Below are positions 30,954 to 44,102 of a DNA stretch of 64,000 bases, one piece after another. The notes beneath the pieces are model-generated. The model worked only from the letters and a program-made list of their open reading frames with translations, had not been told where the DNA came from and ran no database searches. Positions within the stretch are counted from its first letter, which is position 1, and each line of letters starts with the position of its first letter. Origin of the DNA: Agrostemma githago (Eukaryota; Streptophyta; Magnoliopsida; Caryophyllales; Caryophyllaceae); the NCBI GenBank assembly GCA_958450325.1, contig OY288243.1:60992606-61056605 (forward strand), written 5' to 3'. A program made the position numbers and the translations under genes.

Positions 30954-31772
30954 GACTTCTTTGTTCAAAAAATCGAGAGCTTCAAGCATCATCCGAGCCT
31001 CGTCTTTTTTACGACTTCAGTCGTCACGTGTAAAGACCATCACGTGTCTCCTTTTTCTAAAAACCCTGCATCGTCTCATTATCTTAGTCATTTAATTTAG
31101 TTACGTATCCGTTATTATTGCTCATTATTTTGCTCGTTATTTTTTGTTTTGTCCGGGTTGTATTTCCGCCCGTGTATGTTGTATCTATTTACGAGTTTTG
31201 TTTATTTTCGATGTTTTATCGTTTTATAAATGAACCTCACATGCTAAATGAATCGACTCGAGTTTTGATGCATTAAAATGAAGTAGCTCACACATAATTC
31301 GCATGTTTATCCGAAAACATTGTTTGCATAACATTTAGTCATTTTACTAACGCGCGTACACGAACACGAACGATATCGTAGTAGAGGCTGCTAAAGAGCG
31401 AGCGGGGTTGGGTGTCCTTTGTGGGCTTCCCAACACGTACCCTCACCCCTTACTCAGAACCATGGTTTCTGGATGTCCGAAACCATTGGCGCACGAGAGT
31501 CATTCGATGCACGATATCCGATAACTCGACGTCGGTATCGTAATGCAAAGGGACGAACTCATAAGCTCTAGCACTAAAAGCGGGTCGTGCTTTGTGCAAA
31601 AAACGCCTAAGTGTAGAGTGAGTTCGAACGGGTCCGAATTCTCACAAAATTCGGTGGCGACTCCAACGTTGATTTAAATTTCGACCCGAGATCAATCTTA
31701 CCACGAGATTCATTCGCCTACCCAAACCCGCGCGTGGTCGCGTCGGGGTGGACCTACGTCATGTCCACAATT

Positions 31773-31790
31773 TGGCGACTCCGCTGGGGA
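31773..31790 (+). promoter_or_regulatory. Primer-binding site, tRNA-Arg type
   Basis: TGGCGACTCCGCTGGGGA, three bases after the LTR end CCACA. This PBS is characteristic of Ogre/Tat-type gypsy elements. Confidence 0.85.
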
Positions 31791-32626
31791 TACCTGATGT
31801 ACCACTAGTCATCGGGGTTCCTAGGGTGAGACTCGAAAAGAAGTCGTTCGATTAATAGTGTACGCGCATTACTTTAATGATTCATGCATAACCCAAATTT
31901 TTTCCCGGGCCGGTTACTTGTGACCGACGTCCCACTATACCACGGTGCATTCCTAAATGGGTGCGCTAAAGACTTCTATGGCCGAACTCGTATGGGTTTC
32001 GCGGCATGTCCTAAGACCAATTCGGCTTAGGGAGTCCGTCCTGATTTACGAGAAAGTCATCGTTGTTGGTATAGACCCGATTTTGACCGACCGAGACTTA
32101 GTGTAAAGCATACATAGCGTCATTATAATGCTTGTGTGACTACGTGCTACTTGGTTTCCGTGTCATTTTTCAAAAACCGTCATTTCAAAAATGCATCTTT
32201 TGAAAATATTTCAATATTAAAAAATTCGGGATGCCGCCAAAATTTAGACTTAAGATTTGACTCAAAATAACCTATTTTTTTAGCCGGCGTGCTGCCCATT
32301 TCAAAATTCGAATTTCCGATACACCATTCGATTTTCGAATTTTCAAAATTCCATTTCGATTTTCAAAATCCTCGAGATCCCATTCTCGATTTTAAAATTT
32401 TCGGAAATTCATTTTCGTTTTTCAAAATTCCAAATATTCAACTCTTCAAAAGAAAAACCTTCCTTATTATAGGACCTACCGTTATCCGTGTGTCGGGTCT
32501 TTTCATAATATGTCGAAGGTTGGTAGCGTTGAAACTCCGTCGATCTTACATCACGAGTTCCCCCCCCCCTTCCCGAGTCCGCCTTGTCCTAAATGCACGA
32601 CCAACCCGTGTAGGGCATACCCCTAC
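31791..32626 (+). other. Tat 5' leader, non-coding
   Basis: Leader sequence after the PBS, with a stretch of TTCAAAATTC/TCGATTTTC short repeats (32170-32440). The LARD inserts at 32627 after CCTAC. No gag start is seen here. Confidence 0.55.
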
Positions 32627-35600
32627 TGTAACACCCGCTATTTTTCCTAGCATATTTATTCTTTCCGTTAGGACTCTGTCTTAACCCTGTCACTTTTCGG
32701 CCTCATATTTCATCATTTTACTAAGCTCTATTTTAATGTTTGAGTTTAATGATATTTATTTATATTTTAAAGATTTTTATTCTATTAAATCCATTTATTT
32801 AGTTTTCTTCGTAAACTAATTAATTTTCCGCGAAGAATTCTATTTCTCTTCGAATTGACGTTTTTAAGCTCGGATTTAAGTCATTCCTTTTCCTAAAAAT
32901 GTTTAAATACATTTATCTAATATTTTCAACTAGTAAATATTTTTATTTACAAAAATTTAGTCGTTAATGATTTTATTACAAAGCTTCGCGATTAATTATT
33001 TTCTTACGCGAGGTTTACTCGAATTACTTTGAAATGCCTTTAACTATTTTACGATTATACTTTTTATCAACTTATAAATTATTTGAGACCATTTTCTCAC
33101 ATTTTGGACCGACTAAGCTCTTGGTCACAAGTTTTATTACGTTTTATTTAAACGTTTCATTTTTATCACGTTAAAACGTAAACATAAGATAATTTTTATT
33201 TCATTCAATTGTTGCATTATTATCAAAACTTTTCATGCTCCATCCTCATCCTTTTGGCCGGCCATTTGGTCATATTTTCACATTGTTTTCATCAACTCAT
33301 TCACTCTCATTTATACACAAAAGACCTTCCATCCTCCTTATTCATTCTTGTCATAAAAAAAATATTCAACCCTTCTTCACTCTCTTTTGGCCGTGTGTCC
33401 CTCATCCATCTTAGGCAAATTTTTGCTCCATTTCGAGTCCCAATCGCATCATTTTTTATCGCCATAATAATCCTCTCTCCGTTCTCTTCGTTAAGGTATT
33501 AATCGACGTCATTTTCGATCAATTTTTACCATGATTTTTATTAGTTTTCTCATGGTATTTTTCTGCCATGAATTCCGTGTTTGGTAGGATTTTTGGACGA
33601 TCCCGAAGCCGACGAATATATTATCGACTCAGACTTGGAGTAGAGGTAACGTCGATGTTACTCGGTATTTCATGATTTTAATTGAGTATTTGCATGTATA
33701 TATTTTTATATTTTATTTTGGCAATATATGTATGTCACGGATTCTGGAAAAAATTTTAAAGTTGAAAATTTGCGTGTTTCGATATTTTTTATCGCTTTTA
33801 CGAGATTAACGATTAAATTGTTATATTAATTTGTAAAACCGTAATAATCGGCCTAAACATGTAATATATGTTTATATTCTGGAAAAATGTTGTTTTTGAT
33901 GATTTTTATTAATTTAGTATTTTTCTGGTATTTTTGATATCGATTATTGAATTATTACCGTTTCCGGACAAAAACGATTAAAAGCCGATTTTTAGTTCTA
34001 GTACTTAAACATTTTATTTTAATCTGATTTTTGACATGGTAAAACTTTCTGGTGAAATAGAATTTTCTGAATTCTTTCATAAATTTTCGGAATTGTTAAG
34101 TGGATGAATTAATTAATCACTTTAAATCATCGTTTATCGTTAAAACCGTGTTTGTTGTTTAAATTCTCGATTTCTGGTCTTTGGTTTAAATCTGGAAAAT
34201 TTTTTGATTCTGATGATTTCATATTAAAATGTATTTTTATGATTTTTAGTGCCTTAATAAAATGTTAGGAACAATAGGTTTATTAATGAAATCGTTAATT
34301 GCGAAAAACGGGTTTAAATGACGGTTTTGTTGAAATTTGTTGAATCTGGAGTTTTGGAAAAATCTGGAAAAATTTATATTCTGTAAAATCAGGATTTTAA
34401 AGTGTAATAATAATTTTTGGATATTAATACTTAAGTCGTTTTGTAATCACTATTTTTATTAATCGTTATTGTCGAGATTGGACGATTAACGAGAAATCGC
34501 TTTAAAAACCGAGTTTTTAGAATTCTGGAAATTTTATTTTCTGGACAGAATGTCCATAAATATATTTTAACTATTTTACGTAATTTGTGTACTATTTATT
34601 AAAGTCTTTAATTAATAAATATTGATTTCCGGACAAATTGTGATTTATCGTTAAATGCTTCGTATTAACTAAAAGAATTATTTTTCCAGCAATTTTGAAA
34701 GTATTTAAATCTGAAACTTTAGGAGTTAAATCATCCCTTAACGTACTCTAAATTTATTTGTTGGTTTAATTAAATAAAGACGTTCAAGTATTTAATTTAG
34801 TGTTTGCCGTAAAATCCTATTTATAATTTTATCGTCGAAACTAATAATAATTAGGGAATTTTAGCTTTATAACTTTTGAAAACACCCTAATTAGTAATAT
34901 TAAAATGTTTAAGATGTTTCTAATCATTTTATAACACTTATACGATATTTTAAATAATTTCATAAAATCAAATGTTCTTACTTTAATAATTAATATCGTT
35001 AAGGCCGAAAGTATTAGTTTTATAAATCTATTTTGTCTACTAAAATGTGGTATTAGTATGAACTAATATTTTCACTATTTTGATATAATGCTATTTTTAG
35101 TAAAGTTTCTAAAAATAGAAGTTTCCTAAAATGGAAAGTTTCCTCTTTTAGAATATAAATGTTTACTTCTTTTATCCTCATATTGTTTATAATGATTATA
35201 TCTTTTATATATCGATAATGGCTTGTTTTGGAGTTATGGAATTAGGACAAGTGTGGGTTTAGAGTAATATAGTCTGGGGTGTACGTTTTGCCATCAACTA
35301 TAAAGCTGGTGTGTCTATGTTGAGACACATTGGTCGTTGAACTGAGCATGGTTTGTGTTCAGGAGTGTGTATATTTTGACCTTAAACTTAGATATCGCAT
35401 CGTGTAAGTCGCCGTCGGGTTGAACAGGATTACGGTTGGTGTCCAGGAGGGGTGTACATTACTTAAGCCAGGACCTCGCTGCACGCAGTCCTGTTATAGT
35501 TGAGTTGCCTAGTTAGAGACCAAAGTCTAATTTGTTTTGACTAAGTTCTCAAAACTAGTTTTTAGTATTATCCTAGTGAAAGTCTAGATTCTACATTAAT

Positions 35601-37081
35601 CCTATCCATAACGCCATTTTGATTATTTTAATTATTATCGATATAAATTGGTTTGCAGGTTGGCAAATATTTTTATGTTTCTTCGGCAACCCTTTTGATT
35701 AATTTGTTTTACGCTAAAACTTATTTTAATATGCTGTTTTAATGTTTTCCATTTTTACTATTTTTCCTATATTAGTAACTACTGTTTTAAATCCTGTTAT
35801 ACGGCTGGGAGAACGTTGACGTTGCTCCCCACTGATTGTGGCTGTTATGTTTTAACATGGCAGGTATACGTGTTTATTTTCCGGTGGGTGTGGGCTAACG
35901 AGCGGTCTTGGATCCTTCTTGATCTTTTTAATAAGAGCAAATTAGAAATTACTCCCTTTAAAGTTGCGTTTATTAAAGTTTACTCCCTTTTAAGATTTTT
36001 TTATTATTTAACAGCCAAAAAGATACAAAAGTTCAAAAATTGCTTGCATTGGTAAAATCCGGCCAATTCAGTAATAAGTTGACCGAATTGCCCCTCAGCG
36101 TGCCACCACCTCACTCAACCTCTTTCCCCTTCACTATCTTCATTCTCATTCCGAAACCCAGAAAAAACTCCCAAATACCCTAAATCGTAAACCTTAGATA
36201 TTCGACAATCAATTTTTGTCCAAAAAAAAAATTAAACGACAATCAAACGATCTATTGCTTCCATTCATCAATCATTTGTTGCGGACTTCATAAAAAATGC
36301 TACAACTTGATTCCGTAGACATCTTCCCTACAACCAACATCACCAACAATGTCGATTTTTTCCAGAAAATATAAAAAAATTGTGTGTACAGTAGAATCGA
36401 AACACAATGTATTAATCTGTTAATCACAAGCTTACAAAAACAACTATCCATAAATCACAAATTTGTAAATGAATAAACCCTAAAAACTAACCCAATTAGT
36501 ATTTTCCATTACAAAAAAACGACAATTACGAATTTACATGAAGAATTAGTGAACAAGCTTTGGAAGAATTAACAAGATTGAAGATTATATAGTTGATGTG
36601 GGATGAGGTATGGAAGAATCAATTTTAGTTGGTGTGAGATAAGATTGAAGATTATACGGCCTTAGAAAAAATTTATGGGATTTCAATAGGATATAAGGGA
36701 GAGGGGTAGTTTGGGTATTAAAAGGCAAAAAAGGGTAGAAAATCCAGTTTCGCCGGAGTACCATGCCGGAGTTTACAATTGCAAGCAAATTTTGAACTTT
36801 TGCATCTTTTTGGCTGTTAAATAATAAAAAAAATTTAAAAGGGAGTAAATTTTAATAAAAGCAACTTTGAAGGGAGTAATTTCTAATTTGCTCTTTTAAT
36901 AATCATGTCTTAAGGATTGTTTAACCTCTTTATGGATTGTTTTAAATTTTTAGCCATTTTTATGTATGGCGTATGTTTGACTTTACCAATTTAATTTATT
37001 AAGACATAGTTCTGTGTGTTTTAATCCCGACTCTACAGTGTTTCCGCCACTGTATCGCGCTAGAATTTTTAGGGGATTACA
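32627..37081 (+). repeat. LARD 5' LTR
   Basis: From TGTAACACCC to GGGGATTACA. It is 4,455 bp including a 959-bp MITE at 35935-36893, so about 3.49 kb without the MITE and one copy of its duplication. A 97-codon frame (33209-33502) is repeated exactly in the 3' LTR but has no domain and is most likely non-coding. Confidence 0.9.
35935..36893. mobile_element. MULE-type MITE in the LARD 5' LTR
   Basis: TIRs of about 115 bp (GAGCAAATTAGAAATTACTCCC on each end, inverted) are flanked by a perfect 9-bp duplication TTTTAATAA (35926-35934 and 36894-36902). No coding. The ends share the ACTCCCTTTAA style and length of the MITE in BRIZ intron 10, so the two may be related families. Confidence 0.93.
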
Positions 37082-37083
37082 GT

Positions 37084-37095
37084 TGGTATCAGAGC
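37084..37095 (+). promoter_or_regulatory. Primer-binding site, initiator tRNA-Met
   Basis: TGGTATCAGAGC two bases after the 5' LTR end. It is complementary to the 3' end of initiator tRNA-Met and is not a tRNA gene. Confidence 0.92.
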
Positions 37096-40000
37096 ATCAC
37101 TGCTCCCAACGCTTACACCTGAAATTAGGGAAAATACCAGTAAATTATTTAAACAGTAAATAAAAATATTGTTAGATATGGGTAGAAACAAATAAGGACT
37201 TATTTGTTTAGCTTTCCTGTTCCTGAAACTCAATGGTTAGCATTGAATATTTGTTTTATATGTCCAAGAAGAAGATGATGAGTGGACAAGATGTTGACTT
37301 GATGCTGCTCCAGATCGGGACAAGACCTGCTTAGAACTCTCAACGCCTGCTGACTCGAGTGGACAACTTGGTGCTCCAAGAAAGATGCCGATGGTAATTT
37401 TTAGCTCCGGTTCAGTTTACTTAAGCTACAGGCCAGATGATCAAGAGTCGATTCCTGTTCCGTGATGTCGCAGTAGATCCAGATGGAGCGACCCAATGCT
37501 TATGTGCTCGTTCCTCTACAAGAAGATGAAGTAAGCCTTTTGGATCCCGCGTGAACTCTGGATGCCCGAAGATTCTCCTCTGGTTCAAGAACTTAGTAGT
37601 ATAGTATCATTGACTCTTTTCTTCCTTCCTCTACTTCTTCTAATTCCTCTCTTTTATATTCTCTTCTTCATCCGCTTGGTGAATCTTTGTTATGTTCTTC
37701 TACTCTACCATCTCTCTCTTGAGATTCTTTGGCTAGACCGATTTCCGTCTCAGTGAACCCCGTGAAAGGATATAGATGTTTTAAGTTTAGTAAACCATTG
37801 TTACCTTTGGCTTGAGGGTTGTGAGTTATACCGTGTTATCTATCTTAGTAAGATTTTGAGGATCGATTTGAATAATAAATAAATTGTCAATTAATGGAAT
37901 TAGGTTGGTACTTTACACACTGAACTTTGGGTTATAGGTTACTTGATTATTTGGAGGACTTGGAGTTGAATATATTTTGGGGTAGTAAGAGTATATTGTA
38001 TTTGATGGATACCTAGTACCTAATTTAACCTAGAACCGAACCAAGTGTAGATAATAATAGTATTTTGGGATCCCTACCTAATGCTTATTTGATGGATGCG
38101 TCGTGAATATTCGGGATCATAGAGTGTTGGTTAAAGTGTTAACCTGAATGTTGTGGTACCATAAAAGGTTTTCATTAATACCGTTAGAAATTTTGGTTAA
38201 CATAGATTACCCTTGTTTCTTAAGGATTAGATCGTTGATCGTTGTTTAAGGTTGTAAGCTATGAACTTTGGAGTTGAGTGATCTAAAATTGGATAAATTG
38301 TTGTTAACCTTGAAAAGGAGAAACATATTGCCATTAGAGGTTGGAGTTATCGCATTGTTTTGAGGAATACTTAATGCGAATCATCTTAATGGATTTATAG
38401 TTCAGAACCTTAGACCAACGAGATTGTGGCTTCGTTGAGTTATTAAATACTTTGTGGTTACACCATTACGATTAGAAATTTGATGGACTTCTCAGAAACA
38501 TTAATCGAATGACGTGTTTGAAGATGTGAGTGTTTGCGCCATTAACTATAGGTTTGAGCGTGTTTGAGGATTTATTGTACTTCCCCAATTTCTGTACTTG
38601 TGGTATTATAAATATGTTGGTGATCAATTTTGAGGATTTCGTGTCCGAACATTGTTAATTGGTGGATTTTATTTAGTCTTCCTTACTCGAGAAATTTGAG
38701 GTATACCTCGAGTTCAGACCTTATGAGCTTTAAATTTATGAACATTAATGATTACGAGTTTGGGTATGTTTTGATAACCGTTGGAATCTTAATTAAAGGA
38801 TTAGTCTAAATCATTTGTGGTTTCTTACCATACCAATTGAAAGATCATTTAAGTATGTAAGACTTAATTTTGGAGGTTGTAGATTGAGTAGGACCACCCT
38901 GTACTGATATTGGACTTAGCATTATTTGATGGGACTTAGGAACCCGTGTTTGTGGGAGTCGTGCTAGGAATCTCGAGATGGTTAATTTCTTCTATAATCC
39001 TTGAGAGCTCTTTTTGATTCTTAACTTCGTCTTCCTTTCTGCTTCTCTTGAATTCTGTTACGGTAACTCCTGCCAATCCCTTTGACCTTCATCGATTTTG
39101 AAAACTCTTATTTTAATTTATTGTTTATCCTTGACTCTATTTATCCGTTCATTATTTCCCCGAACTCATGAAAAGTTTGACTAATTTAAAATTTTTGATT
39201 TTCGTTAATTTTTAACATTTTGAAGCATAATTTCAAATTTTAAAACTCCCCATTTTGTAAAAACTTTGAGCAATTTAACATTTTGGGTTATCGTGAAATT
39301 TTAACATTTTGAGTTATGATTTCTATTTATGAAACTCCCCGTTTTGTAAAAATTTTTTGACTAAATTAAACTTTTCAGATATCGTGAAATTTAACATTTT
39401 TGAATTTAAGAACTTTATACTTCACTTTTGTTTTATTGTTGGTTGATAATTATATCTTGATCTGTTTCAAAATGCCTTAATAATTTATTTTAAATTATTT
39501 CATTTTTATTTTCAGGCAATCGGACTTTTATGAAGACTTTCATATTTCCATATTCAATTTCTATATGATTATTACATAAAACGTTTTAACATTGTCGAAA
39601 TTATTTTATGTTCAAGTTTGGTAACATTTTTGAAAACCTTCATAATTATTTTGATAACATTTTCGAAATTTTAATATTTTGAAATTAGTTTTCGTTTTAT
39701 TGTTGGTGGACTTTTGAATCTGTTATTGAAAATGTTTGACGACTGGTTCGATTTTTACTAACCACAAAATTTGATTTTTCCAAACTAAATTTGGTTTTGC
39801 CATAAAACGAAATATTATCGGATTATTTTTAATCAAATTGTTTTACTTTGTTTTGAAAGTGTTTTGGTTACCCTATTTTCTACGACTTTGTTTACAAATG
39901 TTATTTAACGTTGTTATTTTATCAAATAACTTTACTTTACGATTTCATTAATCAAAAGATTTTAAACTTCGGGTTGGTTAGCCCAATTCTTCTTGGAATA

Positions 40001-40152
40001 GATATTTGGCTTCGATTTCGTATCACCTTGAGGGTTGTAAAATTTTCTTTTAAAGCAAATTTTTATGCAAAAATTGTATCCTCACCTTTTCGAGGGGGGT
40101 AATCTTGTTTCCTTTCTACTTATTCTTAGTTTCGAGGACGAAACTTTCTTTT
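37096..40152 (+). other. LARD internal region, no coding domain
   Basis: About 3 kb of AT-rich sequence with no gag or pol motif on either strand. 39,170-39,410 has two to three diverged repeats of about 110 bp containing AACTCCCCRTTTTGTAAAAA. The lack of ORFs with intact PBS and PPT is the definition of a LARD mobilised in trans. Confidence 0.75.
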
Positions 40153-40164
40153 AGTGGGGAGGAT
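40153..40164 (+). promoter_or_regulatory. Polypurine tract of the LARD
   Basis: AGTGGGGAGGAT directly before the 3' LTR start TGTAACACCC. Confidence 0.85.
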
Positions 40165-43100
40165 TGTAACACCCGCTATTTTTCCTAGCATATTTATTCT
40201 TTCCGTTAGGACTCTGTCTTAACCCTGTCACTTTTCGGCCTCATATTTCATCATTTTACTAAGCTCTATTTTAATGTTTGAGTTTAATTATATTTATTTA
40301 TATTTTAAAGATTTTTATTCTATTAAATCCATTTATTTAGTTTTCTTCGTAAACTAATTAATTTTCCGCGAAGAATTCTATTTCTCTTCGAATTGACGTT
40401 TTTAAGCTCGGATTTAAGTCATTCCTTTTCCTAAAAATGTTTAAATACATTTATCTAATATTTTCAACTAGTAAATATTTTTATTTACAAAAATTTAGTC
40501 GTTAATGATTTTATTACAAAGCTTCGCGATTAATTATTTTCTTACGCGAGGTTTACTCGAATTACTTTGAAATGCCTTTAACTATTTTACGATTATACTT
40601 TTTATCAACTTATAAATTATTTGAGACCATTTTCTCACATTTTGGACCGACTAAGCTCTTGGTCACAAGTTTTATTACGTTTTATTTAAACGTTTCATTT
40701 TTATCACGTTAAAACGTAAACATAAGATAATTTTTATTTCATTCAATTGTTGCATTATTATCAAAACTTTTCATGCTCCATCCTCATCCTTTTGGCCGGC
40801 CATTTGGTCATATTTTCACATTGTTTTCATCAACTCATTCACTCTCATTTATACACAAAAGACCTTCCATCCTCCTTATTCATTCTTGTCATAAAAAAAA
40901 TATTCAACCCTTCTTCACTCTCTTTTGGCCGTGTGTCCCTCATCCATCTTAGGCAAATTTTTGCTCCATTTCGAGTCCCAATCGCATCATTTTTTATCGC
41001 CATAATAATCCTCTCTCCGTTCTCTTCGTTAAGGTATTAATCGACGTCATTTTCGATCAATTTTTACCATGATTTTTATTAGTTTTCTCATGGTATTTTT
41101 CTGCCATGAATTCCGTGTTTGGTAGGATTTTTGGACGATCCCGAAGCCGACGAATATATTATCGACTCAGACTTGGAGTAGAGGTAACGTCGATGTTACT
41201 CGGTATTTCATGATTTTAATTGAGTATTTGCATGTATATATTTTTATATTTTATTTTGGCAATATATGTATGTCACGGATTCTGGAAAAAATTTTAAAGT
41301 TGAAAATTTGCGTGTTTCGATATTTTTTATCGCTTTTACGAGATTAACGATTAAATTGTTATATTAATTTGTAAAACCGTAATAATCGGCCTAAACATGT
41401 AATATATGTTTATATTCTGGAAAAATGTTGTTTTTGATGATTTTTATTAATTTAGTATTTTTCTGGTATTTTTGATATCGATTATTGAATTATTACCGTT
41501 TCCGGACAAAAACGATTAAAAGCCGATTTTTAGTTCTAGTACTTAAACATTTTATTTTAATCTGATTTTTGACATGGTAAAACTTTCTGGTGAAATAGAA
41601 TTTTCTGAATTCTTTCATAAATTTTCGGAATTGTTAAGTGGATGAATTAATTAATCACTTTAAATCATCGTTTATCGTTAAAACCGTGTTTGTTGTTTAA
41701 ATTCTCGATTTCTGGTCTTTGGTTTAAATCTGGAAAATTTTTTGATTCTGATGATTTCATATTAAAATGTATTTTTATGATTTTTAGTGCCTTAATAAAA
41801 TGTTAGGAACAATAGGTTTATTAATGAAATCGTTAATTGCGAAAAACGGGTTTAAATGACGGTTTTGTTGAAATTTGTTGAATCTGGAGTTTTGGAAAAA
41901 TCTGGAAAAATTTATATTCTGTAAAATCAGGATTTTAAAGTGTAATAATAATTTTTGGATATTAATACTTAAGTCGTTTTGTAATCACTATTTTTATTAA
42001 TCGTTATTGTCGAGATTGGACGATTAACGAGAAATCGCTTTAAAAACCGAGTTTTTAGAATTCTGGAAATTTTATTTTCTGGACAGAATGTCCATAAATA
42101 TATTTTAACTATTTTACGTAATTTGTGTACTATTTATTAAAGTCTTTAATTAATAAATATTGATTTCCGGACAAATTGTGATTTATCGTTAAATGCTTCG
42201 TATTAACTAAAAGAATTATTTTTCCAGCAATTTTGAAAGTATTTAAATCTGAAACTTTAGGAGTTAAATCATCCCTTAACGTACTCTAAATTTATTTGTT
42301 GGTTTAATTAAATAAAGACGTTCAAGTATTTAATTTAGTGTTTGCCGTAAAATCCTATTTATAATTTTATCGTCGAAACTAATAATAATTAGGGAATTTT
42401 AGCTTTATAACTTTTGAAAACACCCTAATTAGTAATATTAAAATGTTTAAGATGTTTCTAATCATTTTATAACACTTATACGATATTTTAAATAATTTCA
42501 TAAAATCAAATGTTCTTACTTTAATAATTAATATCGTTAAGGCCGAAAGTATTAGTTTTATAAATCTATTTTGTCTACTAAAATGTGGTATTAGTATGAA
42601 CTAATATTTTCACTATTTTGATATAATGCTATTTTTAGTAAAGTTTCTAAAAATAGAAGTTTCCTAAAATGGAAAGTTTCCTCTTTTAGAATATAAATGT
42701 TTACTTCTTTTATCCTCATATTGTTTATAATGATTATATCTTTTATATATCGATAATGGCTTGTTTTGGAGTTATGGAATTAGGACAAGTGTGGGTTTAG
42801 AGTAATATAGTCTGGGGTGTACGTTTTGCCATCAACTATAAAGCTGGTGTGTCTATGTTGAGACACATTGCTCGTTGAACTGAGCATGGTTTGTGTTCAG
42901 GAGTGTGTATATTTTGACCTTAAACTTAGATATCGCATCGTGTAAGTCGCCGTCGGGTTGAACAGGATTACGGTTGGTGTCCAGGAGGGGTGTACATTAC
43001 TTAAGCCAGGACCTCGCTGCACGCAGTCCTGTTATAGTTGAGTTGCCTAGTTAGAGACCAAAGTCTAATTTGTTTTGACTAAGTTCTCAAAACTAGTTTT

Positions 43101-43376
43101 TAGTATTATCCTAGTGAAAGTCTAGATTCTACATTAATCCTATCCATAACGCCATTTTGATTATTTTAATTATTATCGATATAAATTGGTTTGCAGGTTG
43201 GCAAATATTTTTATGTTTCTTCGGCAACCCTTTTGATTAATTTGTTTTACGCTAAAACTTATTTTAATATGCTGTTTTAATGTTTTCCATTTTTACTATT
43301 TTTCCTATATTAGTAACTACTGTTTTAAATCCTGTTATACGGCTGGGAGAACGTTGACGTTGCTCCCCACTGATTG
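40165..43376 (+). repeat. LARD 3' LTR, truncated
   Basis: Collinear with 32627-35838 at an offset of exactly 7,538 bp. Identity stops at CCCCACTGATTG, and the next base enters Tat gag sequence. No LTR terminus or target duplication remains. Confidence 0.95.
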
Positions 43377-44102
43377 AAACTGGTCGATAAGCCCAGTGAG
43401 AAAACTTTAGTGGAGGGTTTTGTCAAGAATCTCCTTCCCTCTTATCGAGTCCATCTCCGGTACGCTGTCATACCCAATTTCACCATCCTTACTGAAATGG
43501 GTATGAGGATTGAAGATGATCTAAGGCTAGAGGGTCTTACTAAGGCCTCTAGCAAAGGATACCAAGGGGCTTCCTCTTCCACTACTAAGCCCCAAGCTGC
43601 AACTCGCAGCTTTTTTGACGCGGTCAATCTACTAGATGCCCCGTCCAAGAAGAATACCCCACCTCGGGTATTCACTGATATAGGTACCACCTATACTTAT
43701 GCCTTACAAAGGCTATCCTCCAAGGGCCTAATCCAACCGATAGGCCCAACTCCCGAAGTTCCGGTCGAGCGACGTTCCAAGAACTACAATGCCCAAGCTT
43801 ATTGTCAATACCACCGAGGCAATTGGCTTGATACTGAAAAATGTTTGAAGCTGAAGCACTTGATCCAGGACTTGATTGAGAGCGGTAAGATCCCGTTACC
43901 TGGGGATAAACCAATCAACAAGGAGAATCCTTTCAGTTCCCATGCCATCTTCACCGGGGAGGTAATCGATTGCTCCCATCTTATCTCTCCATTTATCCCG
44001 CAAATGAACGGGATCTGTTTGGACGACGAGGATGATGTCTACCTCGTTAAAGGGGAAGCTGTCCCCATTACCCCCGAGGAGATCCGAAAGACCAAATCCT
44101 GA
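43377..44102 (+). pseudogene. Tat-lineage gypsy gag, 5' truncated
   Basis: The open frame starts in the truncated LARD junction, so the ATG at 43374 is accidental. Content is the C-terminal half of Tat Gag: PSEKTLVEGFVKNLLPSY, then ALQRLSSKGLIQPIGP, and a zinc-knuckle-like motif YCQYHRGNWLDTEKCLKLKH. A linker leads to ITPEEIRKTKS, and a TGA ends the frame. The N-terminal half of gag is missing. It may be the body of the Tat element whose LTR lies at 24-31.8 kb, but that link is not proven. Confidence 0.82.

Larger units (their letters stand above)
24060..31769 (+). repeat. Tat-lineage gypsy 5' LTR, about 2.5 kb, split by a LINE
   Basis: It begins TGTAGACACCCG and ends CATGTCCACA (inverted TGTRGACA ends). 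It is followed after three bases by TGGCGACTCCGCTGGGGA, a tRNA-Arg-type primer-binding site. The LINE occupies about 25128-30375, so the LTR proper is about 2.46 kb. It has a TATAAATA at 24581, a TATG microsatellite and two arrays of a 14-bp palindrome. No matching 3' LTR is present in the window. The flanking five bases at the start are GGTTG, but the other side is not available. Confidence 0.82.
32627..43376 (+). mobile_element. LARD (non-coding LTR retrotransposon), 3' LTR truncated
   Basis: 5' LTR 32627-37081, PBS for initiator tRNA-Met (37084), 3.1-kb internal region without coding sequence, polypurine tract (40153-40164), and 3' LTR from 40165. The 3' LTR follows the 5' LTR without net indel for 3,212 bp, then stops at 43376. 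The last 1.25 kb (as well as the 959-bp MITE present in the 5' LTR) is missing. I noticed only two mismatches between the LTR copies (G/T near 32750 and G/C near 35331). The tRNA-Met PBS and the GAGGACGAAAC-GGGGAGGAT end resemble Tekay/Del chromoviruses. Confidence 0.92.

Noticed and set aside
33209..33502. 97-codon ORF repeated exactly at 40747-41040
   Set aside because: It lies in both LTRs of the LARD; identity follows from LTR duplication and no domain is visible.
37084..37095. tRNA gene suggested by TGGTATCAGAGC
   Set aside because: It is a retrotransposon primer-binding site next to an LTR; no cloverleaf follows.
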